Part shown: positions 50,478-57,028 of the stretch, one piece after another | Layout: every line of letters begins with the position of its first letter | Numbering within the stretch: position 1 is the stretch's first letter | Source of the DNA: Alkalihalobacillus deserti | GTDB lineage: Bacteria > Bacillota > Bacilli > Bacillales > Bacillaceae_D | Assembly (NCBI RefSeq): GCF_020734105.1 | Contig: NZ_JAJAFR010000023.1 | Span: 1-57,028, forward strand | Direction of reading: 5' to 3' | DNA: 57,028 nucleotides | Position numbers and translations under genes: made by a program | The notes under the pieces: generated by a model | Database searches by the model: none | Told to the model about the DNA's origin: nothing | The model's input: the letters and a program-made list of their open reading frames with translations, nothing else

Positions 50478-51156
50478 TAATTTGTTGCCGCTTCTGCAAT
50501 TAAGTGATTCGAATTTTCCTTCAGGAGCATTTTCTCATTCCTTTGGATTAGAAACGTATATTCAAGAACAGGTAATTACAGATAAGAAAAGCTTTGCAGA
50601 AGCTATTGCCGTTTATATTCGTAAGCAGCTCGCTTTTGTAGATGGCCTTGCTTGTAGACTTGCTTATGAGGCATTAGAACAAAATGATTTCACGAAATTT
50701 TTAGAGCTTGATCATCTCCTCTATGCCTCTAGTCTCGCCCAGGAAACAAGATTAGGAAATCAACGAATCGGTGAACGAATGGCAAAGTTGTGTAACGAGA
50801 TTTATCCCTCATTTACCCTAAAACAATATTTACATCATATAAAAGAAAAACAAGCGCATGGACATTCCGCTTTAGTATTTGCGGCAGTTGCCTACAACTT
50901 GAAGGTAGTTGAAGAAGCGGCTGTTCAAACCTATTTATTTGCCTCTATCTCTTCGTTGGTCCAAAATGCAGTTCGTGGGATTCCGCTTGGACAGACAGAT
51001 GGTCAAAAGCTTTTAGTGGAAATCCAGCCCGAGTTAGTTGAAATTGTTGCTTTGATTTTCGAATTGTCGAAAGAAGATTTAGGGGCTATTAGTCCTGGAT
51101 TGGAAATTGCGCAAATGCGTCATGAACGTTTACATGTACGCTTATTTATGTCATGA
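50470..51156 (+). CDS. ureF: Urease accessory protein UreF
   Basis: 228 residues, all-helical. [28 protein letters not shown] at the N-terminus and [35 protein letters not shown] further on are family-specific. It is a scaffold/GTPase-activating partner of UreG in metallocentre assembly. ATG 50470 overlaps ureE by eight bases; the TTG at 50458 is not preferred. Confidence 0.93.
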   Translation: MINNLLPLLQLSDSNFPSGAFSHSFGLETYIQEQVITDKKSFAEAIAVYIRKQLAFVDGLACRLAYEALEQNDFTKFLELDHLLYASSLAQETRLGNQRIGERMAKLCNEIYPSFTLKQYLHHIKEKQAHGHSALVFAAVAYNLKVVEEAAVQTYLFASISSLVQNAVRGIPLGQTDGQKLLVEIQPELVEIVALIFELSKEDLGAISPGLEIAQMRHERLHVRLFMS

Positions 51157-51184
51157 ATTTTTAGAGGAAAGAAGGAGAGATACT

Positions 51185-51799
51185 ATGGAACCGGTACGTA
51201 TTGGAGTTGGAGGTCCTGTTGGAGCAGGAAAAACGATGCTTGTAGAAAAGCTAACACGAGCGTTGCACGAAGAGTTGAGCATGGCAGTAGTAACAAATGA
51301 CATTTATACAAAAGAAGATGCCCAATTTCTAATAAAAAATGGCGTATTACCAGAAGAACGAGTTATTGGAGTGGAAACAGGTGGATGTCCACATACAGCG
51401 ATCCGAGAAGATGCCTCAATGAACTTTGCTGCAATTGATGAATTAAAAGAAAAGCACCCTGATCTAGAGTTGATTTTTGTTGAAAGCGGCGGGGACAATT
51501 TAGCAGCTACGTTCAGTCCAGAATTAGTTGATTTTTCCATTTATATTATTGATGTAGCACAGGGAGAGAAGATTCCGCGTAAAGGCGGGCAAGGAATGAT
51601 TAAATCGGACTTGTTTGTCATTAATAAAATAGATTTGGCTCCATATGTGGGGGCAAGCTTAGAAATTATGGAACGAGATACGATCGCGGCACGAGGGGAG
51701 AAACCATTTGTTTTCACCAATTTAAAAGATGAAACAGGCTTAGATGAAGTTGTAAATTGGATTAAAAAGCAAGCCTTTTTAATCGGATTGGAATCATGA
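51185..51799 (+). CDS. ureG: Urease accessory GTPase UreG
   Basis: 204 residues. P-loop GGPVGAGKT (residues ~8-16), nickel-binding/switch segment [17 protein letters not shown] with the CPH motif, and the G4-like NKIDL. GTP hydrolysis drives nickel insertion. ATG 51185 follows AAGGAGAG; an upstream in-frame extension into ureF has no binding site and no family match. Confidence 0.95.
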   Translation: MEPVRIGVGGPVGAGKTMLVEKLTRALHEELSMAVVTNDIYTKEDAQFLIKNGVLPEERVIGVETGGCPHTAIREDASMNFAAIDELKEKHPDLELIFVESGGDNLAATFSPELVDFSIYIIDVAQGEKIPRKGGQGMIKSDLFVINKIDLAPYVGASLEIMERDTIAARGEKPFVFTNLKDETGLDEVVNWIKKQAFLIGLES

Positions 51800-52611
51800 G
51801 TTATACAGGAGTACTAGAACTGACTGCTACGAAAAAAGCTCTAAAAACCATTCTTTCTGATTGTTACTATGAAGGAGCATTAAAAATCACTCGTCCAGTA
51901 TACTTAGATCCGGCTTCACCATCTATTTACCTCATCCATATTGGAGGAGGCTATGTAGATGGTGATACATATAAAACCAACATTCATGTCGAAGAAAGAG
52001 CAGAATTAGCGGTTACAACACAATCGCACACAAAGGTTTATAAGACACCGAAAAGACCTGTTGTTCAAGAAACAACTATTAAACTAGGAAAAGGCAGTGT
52101 TCTCGAATACATGCCCGATCCGCTAATTGCTTATGAGAAGGCACGGTTTATCCAAGAGACAATTGTCCATATAGAAGAGGATTCCAGTTTTTTTTATAGT
52201 GACATTATTACGCCAGGATGGGCGAAAGATGGTAGCTTATTTCGATATGATTGGATCCGTTCTAAATTAAAAGTGTATAAAGGAGAAAAGCTCGTTTTAT
52301 TTGATCACTTAATGCTAGAGCCGGATGGCGAAATGAACGGGTTGATGCAGATGGATGGCTATACGCATGTGGGGATGTTTCTCATTTTACACGAACAAGT
52401 GGAGAAAGGCTTTATCGACCGTTTATACGAACATTTGGAAGAGGCTCATTCTGATGTTCGCTTTGGATTGTCTGCTCTTCCGCAGAGTGGAGTGATTTTA
52501 CGCATACTTGCCCGAAATACAGGTGCCATTGAGAAAATGATTACTCAAGCTCATACCTTTGCTAGAAGTCAGCTATTAGAAAAGGAGTATGTCAGTTGGC
52601 GGAAATATTGA
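51796..52611 (+). CDS. ureD: Urease accessory protein UreD
   Basis: 271 residues. [60 protein letters not shown] and [14 protein letters not shown] are typical UreD motifs. With UreF and UreG it forms the complex on apourease and provides the nickel tunnel. It overlaps ureG by four bases (ATGA) and is the last gene of the tightly packed ure cluster. Confidence 0.93.
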   Translation: MSYTGVLELTATKKALKTILSDCYYEGALKITRPVYLDPASPSIYLIHIGGGYVDGDTYKTNIHVEERAELAVTTQSHTKVYKTPKRPVVQETTIKLGKGSVLEYMPDPLIAYEKARFIQETIVHIEEDSSFFYSDIITPGWAKDGSLFRYDWIRSKLKVYKGEKLVLFDHLMLEPDGEMNGLMQMDGYTHVGMFLILHEQVEKGFIDRLYEHLEEAHSDVRFGLSALPQSGVILRILARNTGAIEKMITQAHTFARSQLLEKEYVSWRKY

Positions 52612-52714
52612 GTCAGGATATCACGTTCCACTTGATTCTTTCAGTCCCGCTCTAATATACTATAAGATGCTGTTATTTTAAAAAGTAATTTGTATCGTAA
52701 TAGGGGGTGTACGA

Positions 52715-53392
52715 ATGGAAGTCGGTTTTCTATCTATTTTAGCTTTGGGATTTGTGCTTGGAATTAAACACGCAGTTGAGCCAGACCATGTAATTGCTGT
52801 ATCTACTATTGCTAGTCAAAGTAAAAAGTTATGGCGTTCCTCCTTATCAGGTGTATTTTGGGGGATCGGGCACACTGCCACGTTATTTATATTTGGGATT
52901 ATTGTTATTCTTATGAAGGGTGATATACCAGATAATTGGGCTATGTCCTTAGAATTTTTAGTAGGGATTATGCTTGTTTATCTAGGGATTACAAGTATTC
53001 TTTCCTTCAAAAATATCCATTTACACAAGCATGAACAGGTTCAGAAAAATAGTGCCGGGCATCGACATAAAAAAGTCACTTATATAAAATCAATGATAAT
53101 TGGTTTTGTGCATGGTTTAGCAGGAAGTGCGGCAATGATTCTATTAACTATGAGTTCAGTAAACAATGTTTGGGAAGGTGCAACTTACATTCTTATATTT
53201 GGTGTTGGAACCGTAATTGGTATGCTTTTCTTTACTACTATATTGGGTATTCCATTTGTTTTTAGTGCTAAAAAGAGAAAAGTTAATAAAACCTTCATTC
53301 AAATTACTGGTGTTACGAGTACAATTTTCGGGATTTATTATATGTATAACTTAGGGATAACAGAAGGACTTTTTAAAATTTGGGTACAGTGA
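52715..53392 (+). CDS. ureH: NiCoT-family nickel permease (UreH type)
   Basis: 225 residues with six or so membrane helices. GIKHAVEPDHVIAVSTI carries the HAVEPDH (H-x4-DH) signature of NiCoT/HupE-UreJ-like nickel carriers, and FVHGLAGSAAMILLTMSS is the second conserved His segment. A cytoplasmic His-rich loop (NIHLHKHEQVQ, GHRHKK) could bind nickel. It follows ureD by about 100 bases with its own GGGGGTG site, supplying nickel to the urease. The name follows usage in Bacillus sp. TB-90. Confidence 0.88.
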   Translation: MEVGFLSILALGFVLGIKHAVEPDHVIAVSTIASQSKKLWRSSLSGVFWGIGHTATLFIFGIIVILMKGDIPDNWAMSLEFLVGIMLVYLGITSILSFKNIHLHKHEQVQKNSAGHRHKKVTYIKSMIIGFVHGLAGSAAMILLTMSSVNNVWEGATYILIFGVGTVIGMLFFTTILGIPFVFSAKKRKVNKTFIQITGVTSTIFGIYYMYNLGITEGLFKIWVQ

Positions 53393-53406
53393 ATTTAGTT
53401 CGAGTG

Positions 53407-53510
53407 TTCCCGGCGCCTTCAAGTGAAAACGTGCTATAGTCTTGGAGGATAATCAAATATCAATGAAAAATAAAAATACCCGCTGAGCAAATCGCTTGGC
53501 GGGTATTTTT
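53407..53510 (+). repeat. Repeat E, copy 3, with terminator
   Basis: CCTTCAAGTGAAAACGTGCT, then ATAGTCTTGGAGGATAATCA and AATATCAATG, match block E of the composite repeats at 41430-41528 and 44580-44680. It closes with the terminator AAAAATACCCGC (53472-53483) / GCGGGTATTTTT (53499-53510). A fourth, partial copy (GTGCCTTAATGTGAAAATGT then CTTCGTTGGACACTAAAGGA) follows at 53529-53575. Confidence 0.7.
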
Positions 53511-53696
53511 ATTGGCTGAGGAATTTTAGTGCCTTAATGTGAAAATGTTTTATCTTCGTTGGACACTAAAGGATAAATAGTGATCATTGAATTTCAGATG
53601 CAGCTTGTTTGATATAGTAAAAGGGTACAGATTATTCTGACGTGCAGCTTTAAATTTAGGGCGCTTGGACTATTGTTCGTCTATCTATACACTGGC
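53511..53696. other. Intergenic stretch
   Basis: It holds the partial fourth copy of block E (53529-53575) and otherwise no recognisable feature. Confidence 0.4.
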
Positions 53697-54170
53697 TTAC
53701 TCTAATTTCACTAAAAAATTGTCCAGTTTTTCTTGGGTATCCTCGATCAAGCCCTGGATGGTGTCAGTATCAGGTTCAACTGCCTGGGCCTCATAAATAA
53801 GCGGGTAAAGACTTTGCTCTATGTTTTCATAGTCATCTGGGTACTCCTCTTCCACCTGATCCTCAATGGCGCCCCATTTTTCTTCAAGCTTTTTGCCTTC
53901 TGACTGAATGCCTTCCGCAACATCAGGAGATTCTTCTATAATTCCATTCAGGTCCTCCACGGACGTCTGTACTTCTTCTATCCCTTTAGACAAATCGCCA
54001 TCCGCACTTTCCTTAGTATAGGCATTTTCTTCTTTAGTCTGTTCTTCTGTCTGAACCGTTCCTTCAGCATTGTTGTTATTTTCCTGACCCTGCTGTTCCT
54101 CTTCTTCCCCGTTACAAGCTGCAATAACTAGTGCAAGGCTTAGCAGAATAAGATAAAAAATTTTTTTCAT
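53697..54170 (-). CDS. Acidic lipoprotein, unknown
   Basis: 157 residues. Lipoprotein signal MKKIFYLILLSLALVIAACN with lipidated Cys19 (IAAC). It is followed by a low-complexity Glu/Gln/Asn stretch and an acidic coiled-coil-like domain (LSKGIEEVQTSVEDLNGIIE, QSEGKKLEEKWGAIEDQVEE, LIEDTQEKLDNFLVKLE). AGGAGGGG precedes ATG 54170. It is tethered to the outer membrane face; the role is unknown. The general style resembles other lipid-anchored helical proteins of bacilli such as YkyA. Confidence 0.75.
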   Translation of the reverse strand: MKKIFYLILLSLALVIAACNGEEEEQQGQENNNNAEGTVQTEEQTKEENAYTKESADGDLSKGIEEVQTSVEDLNGIIEESPDVAEGIQSEGKKLEEKWGAIEDQVEEEYPDDYENIEQSLYPLIYEAQAVEPDTDTIQGLIEDTQEKLDNFLVKLE

Positions 54171-54620
54171 TTTTAACCCCTCCTTTTGTTCTCAGTGATC
54201 GTTTCCCGTTTGTTATAAACGATAAACTAGATCAATAGTCCCTGTATTTCATCAATGAAGACTAAATCCTAGTATGTTAGATTTTCGGAACATATAAAAG
54301 GTAATTAAGTAGCCCGTATTAGATTTCATATGTTTATCTAGTTAAAGAGTTGAGATTGACTAATAAAGTGCGAGTTTTTTTACATTTTGACTGGTGGTTA
54401 TTTCTTTAAACGAGATGATTTGTTAAGTAAAGATTGTTAAGCAAAACGGGCTGTTTAGTGGTGCGAAATGTTTCTAGTATGGAGGTGATCACATTAATCT
54501 AGTAAAAATTCAAAATAGTAGTTAATTATGAAAAAGCTTATGTATAATTACCTTGTATGCTTTACGGCGTCTCAAAAAAGTAAAGTTGTAAAATTACCAT
54601 ATAATAAGGGGTTAGATACA
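54171..54620. other. Intergenic stretch
   Basis: No gene is supported. The in-frame extension of the next gene to ATG 54528 lacks a ribosome binding site and family similarity, so it is treated as leader. Confidence 0.4.
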
Positions 54621-55736
54621 GTGGAAAATAAAAATCTGAAATTAACCAAACAGTTGCGTCATGAGTTGCATCAACATCCTGAACTCTCGAATCAGGAGGT
54701 TTGGACAAAGCAGCATTTAATCGATTTTCTTAAAGTGCACACAAAGCTGGAAATCGTAGACAATGGTCTTTGGTTCTATGCAATTTATCACGCAGGTGAA
54801 GACAAAAAGAATATAGCTTTCCGTGCGGACTTTGACGCGCTTCCCATGCAGGAACACATCGACATTCCACACGCTTCCCAGTTCCCTGGAATCTCCCACA
54901 AATGCGGACATGATGGTCACTCTGCTTGCCTTGCCGGATTTGCACTAGAAATTGACCAGAAGGGAGCCGATAAAAACATCTTTTTCCTCTTCCAGCATGC
55001 GGAAGAAACGGGAGATGGTGCTGCTCAGTGTGCCGCTTTTATCAAGGAAAATAACATCGAAGAAATTTTCGCATACCATAACATGAGCGGTATGGCTTTC
55101 AATTCAGTCAACGTTATCGACGGGAAAGCTCACTTTGCATCTAAGGGCATGACTATCCACATGGAAGGTTCTCCTGCTCATGCTAGCCAACCAGAGGATG
55201 GAGCAAATCCTTCTTTCGCTATTGCAAAGATTATTGATGCCACACCTTCGTTCGTCTCTCCAGAGAAGAACGAAGGTGTGGTACTTTGCACCGTTGTTCA
55301 GGTAGACATTGGCGAAAGAGCCTTCGGCGTATCCGCTAGCAAGGGCGACTTGCTCTTAACGATTCGTGCTCTGTACGAAGAGGAATTGGATAAGCTTCAG
55401 AAAAACCTTGAAGATCTTGCTCTGGCTCAAGCAGAAAAGTACGGCTTGAAGGCAAGCTTCTCCTACAACGATGCCTTTCCGGAAACTGTAAATCACAAGG
55501 AAAGCTCTGATAAGATACGTCAGGTTTGCGATGCAAAAGGGATTCCGGTAGTTGAAGTAACGGAAGCATTCCGTGGCTCTGAGGACTTCGGTCACTACTT
55601 GAAGCAGTCAAAGGGTGCGATGTGCTACATCGGAAACGGCGAAGATTATCCTCAAATACATACTAATGAGTATGACTTCCGCGATGAAATCATTGAAACC
55701 GCGGTTGAGCTTTTCAAAGGACTTGCTGAACTGTAA
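54621..55736 (+). CDS. M20 family amidohydrolase/peptidase
   Basis: 371 residues from GTG 54621 (AAGGGG nine bases upstream); an ATG at 54528 would add 31 residues without a binding site. The M20D features are RHELHQHPELSNQEVWTKQH, FRADFDALPMQE, SHKCGHDGHSACLAGFAL (metal Cys/His), FLFQHAEETGDGAAQC and GSPAHASQPEDGANPSFAIA. The C-terminal EAFRGSEDFGHYLKQSKGAM completes the site. It probably cleaves an acylated amino acid or dipeptide. Codon use (many AAC, ATC, TTC, GCG and CTT) is visibly less AT-biased than that of its neighbours and suggests recent transfer. It is only distantly similar to the M20 enzyme at 5458. Confidence 0.87.
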   Translation: MENKNLKLTKQLRHELHQHPELSNQEVWTKQHLIDFLKVHTKLEIVDNGLWFYAIYHAGEDKKNIAFRADFDALPMQEHIDIPHASQFPGISHKCGHDGHSACLAGFALEIDQKGADKNIFFLFQHAEETGDGAAQCAAFIKENNIEEIFAYHNMSGMAFNSVNVIDGKAHFASKGMTIHMEGSPAHASQPEDGANPSFAIAKIIDATPSFVSPEKNEGVVLCTVVQVDIGERAFGVSASKGDLLLTIRALYEEELDKLQKNLEDLALAQAEKYGLKASFSYNDAFPETVNHKESSDKIRQVCDAKGIPVVEVTEAFRGSEDFGHYLKQSKGAMCYIGNGEDYPQIHTNEYDFRDEIIETAVELFKGLAEL

Positions 55737-55777
55737 CTGTACCGAGAAGAAAAATTATTAAAAGAAACTTACAAAAG

Positions 55778-55811
55778 AGTTGTCTCATCTATCTGAGGCA
55801 GCTTTTTTTTA
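55778..55811 (+). terminator. Terminator of the second M20 gene
   Basis: AGTTGTCTCA pairs with TGAGGCAGCT (two G-U) and is followed by T8. Confidence 0.75.
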
Positions 55812-56328
55812 GAAGAAGCAGATGGAGTGAAATGGAGGATTGAGAGGTCAACAAAATCAATATATTTATTGAAAGAGTCTTGCAATCTTCGTGGCGTACC
55901 AGGCACCTCTAATGGAAACAGTCGCCATGGTTAAAGGTAAACGTAAAAAGTAAGCAAATGAAGATAATTGTAAAAATAAGAACAAAGTCAATGGCTACCT
56001 CACTCTCTTTTTTCCATCTAAGTTATAAAATTTTTCGATACATCAAGGTTAATACTATTGTGCATGGCTAGTGAGTCAGGCACTCTTTTTTTCGTTTATT
56101 ACAAAAATGTCCTCGCGAGTTCATAAAAAGGTCTAAATTTTATCTAAATAAACTCATAGTTTGGTTATATTTCTTCTGTAAAGTAAGGGACAAGCAGTTA
56201 GGGAAACTGCAAAAAATGACAAAAGGAGGGTCCTAACTATTATTTTCGACAATCACATGATGAAAATTTAATAGGTAGTCCACCTGAAAAGAATTCATTA
56301 CTTACACTTTAAGAGGAGGAATTTAAAC
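55812..56328. other. Leader region of the acidic repeat protein
   Basis: Repeat-D-like ACCAGGCACCTCTAATGG (55889-55906) and GTCAGGCACTCTTTTTTT (56083-56100) are present. GCAGTT...AACTGC forms a small hairpin at about 56194-56209. AAAGGAGG occurs at 56221-56229 without a following long frame. The binding site AGAGGAGG for the last gene is at 56312-56320. Confidence 0.4.
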
Positions 56329-57028
56329 ATGGTTAAAAAAGGAAATGAACAAATTAAAAGAGGCAAGAATTCTAAAAAAATAGTACCTTTGGTGTTATCT
56401 ACAGCGATGCTTGCAAGTGCATTTGCTGCTGCAGGCGCACCCGTTTCAGCTGCAGAACTAGAGGATCAAGGCAAAAACCATGGTCAAATTGTTTCGGAAG
56501 TGGCAAATAGTATTCCTGGTTCACCTGAAAAAGGGAAGATTATGCGAGAGGTTGCTAAAGGTAATTATGATGTATTAGATGAATTACCTGGTGACGATCT
56601 GGAAGATGGTTTAGAAGACTCAGATGACGAGACAGATGACATAGATGAAGAAGACGAAACGGAAAACATAGAAGATGAAGACGAAACGGAAAACATAGAA
56701 GATGAAGACGAAACAGACAGCACAGAAGATGAAGGAACAGAAGAAGAAGCAGTAGACGAAACAGATAGCACAGAAGATGAAGGAACAGAAGAAGAAGTAG
56801 TAGACGAAACAGACAGCACAGAAGATGAAGGAACAGAAGAAGAAGCAGTAGATGAAACAGATAGCACAGAAGATGAAGGAACAGAAGAAGTAGTAGTAGA
56901 AGAAACAGATAGCACAGAAGATGAAGGAACAGAAGAAGTAGTAGTAGAAGAAACAGATAGCACAGAAGATGAAGGAACAGAAGAAGTAGTAGTAGAAGAA
57001 ACAGATAGCACAGAAGATGAAGGAACAG
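56329..57028 (+). CDS. Hyperacidic secreted repeat protein (partial, runs off window)
   Basis: At least 233 codons, no stop before the window end. The signal peptide is in MVKKGNEQIKRGKNSKKIVP then LVLSTAMLASAFAAAGAPVS-A, with a likely cut near ASAFA/VSA. A short domain (HGQIVSEVANSIPGSPEKGK) precedes a Glu/Asp-rich tail. From 56710 a 48-bp unit encoding ETDSTEDEGTEEEAVD repeats seven times (starts 56710, 56758, 56806, 56854, 56902, 56950, 56998); before it a 21-bp unit (DETENIE) repeats. AGAGGAGG precedes ATG 56329. It is a surface or secreted, strongly anionic protein with no known domain. Confidence 0.8.
   Translation, partial: MVKKGNEQIKRGKNSKKIVPLVLSTAMLASAFAAAGAPVSAAELEDQGKNHGQIVSEVANSIPGSPEKGKIMREVAKGNYDVLDELPGDDLEDGLEDSDDETDDIDEEDETENIEDEDETENIEDEDETDSTEDEGTEEEAVDETDSTEDEGTEEEVVDETDSTEDEGTEEEAVDETDSTEDEGTEEVVVEETDSTEDEGTEEVVVEETDSTEDEGTEEVVVEETDSTEDEGT
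56710..57028 (+). repeat. 48-bp in-frame tandem repeats
   Basis: Seven units spaced exactly 48 bp (GAAACAGACAGCACAGAAGA...). The first four end in GAAGCAGTAGAC/T or GAAGTAGTAGAC, the last three in GTAGTAGTAGAA, which suggests recent expansion of the last type. The array continues past the window end. Confidence 0.9.

Noticed and set aside
56565..57011. 148-codon minus-strand frame rich in Ser/Val
   Set aside because: It is the antisense of the acidic repeat gene; its repeats mirror the 48-bp plus-strand units and it has no start signal.
56710..57028. CRISPR array
   Set aside because: The 48-bp repeats are contiguous, in frame and part of a coding sequence.

Overview
The window reads as the chromosome of a low-GC, Gram-positive, spore-forming Bacillaceae bacterium, possibly an alkaliphilic or halotolerant Bacillus relative. 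The grounds are AGGAGG-type ribosome binding sites, sigma-A promoters, cre-like sites, a LysM-Gmad2 protein, Bacillus-style lipoproteins, a urease operon and an IMEF-type encapsulin. No phage, plasmid origin, CRISPR array, rRNA or tRNA was seen. The organism call is inference.

Layout. 0.3-8.7 kb is carbon-acid uptake: a CdaR-type regulator, GntP permease and glycerate kinase, then a divergent pair made of an M20 amidohydrolase/MFS operon and a GAF-PucR regulator. 8.7-14 kb is sparse, with duplicated non-coding repeats, a possible structured RNA, two small membrane proteins and orphan proteins. 14-19.7 kb is a predicted four-carbon acid-sugar (tetronate) locus: class II FBP-type aldolase, RpiR regulator, GntP permease, dehydrogenase and OtnK-type kinase, with two matching operator dyads in the divergent promoter. 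20-26 kb is a complete rbsRKDACB ribose operon with a consensus promoter and RbsR-type operator; a 192-bp MITE-like element sits between rbsC and rbsB. 26-37.5 kb is a decaying region: a frameshifted alpha/beta hydrolase, a truncated YtcJ-like amidohydrolase and a BCCT-like fragment, among intact GGDEF-EAL, DJ-1/PfpI and VTT/DedA-like genes and several small proteins.

The most interesting parts are these. (i) An iron-storage encapsulin locus (37.9-40.6 kb) has a shell protein, an IMEF cargo with the C-terminal tag LTVGSLKGK, and a 2Fe-2S ferredoxin with nearly the same tag at its N-terminus. Between them lies an unknown gene behind a strong promoter overlapped by two Fur-box-like sequences. 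(ii) A class I cyclic-di-GMP riboswitch on the minus strand (33.35-33.45 kb) precedes an undescribed 47-residue protein. (iii) A DsrE-like protein and an ABC importer (41.66-44.5 kb) are bracketed by direct copies of a ~150-bp repeat that ends in a terminator. (iv) Several repeat families are dispersed through the window, and one of them forms the 3' ends of several coding regions.

41-57 kb holds the DsrE/ABC importer, a LysM-Gmad2 protein, a membrane acyltransferase, a nonsense-interrupted symporter-like subunit, ureABCEFGD with a NiCoT nickel permease, a lipoprotein, a second M20 peptidase and the start of a hyperacidic 16-residue-repeat secreted protein that runs off the window.
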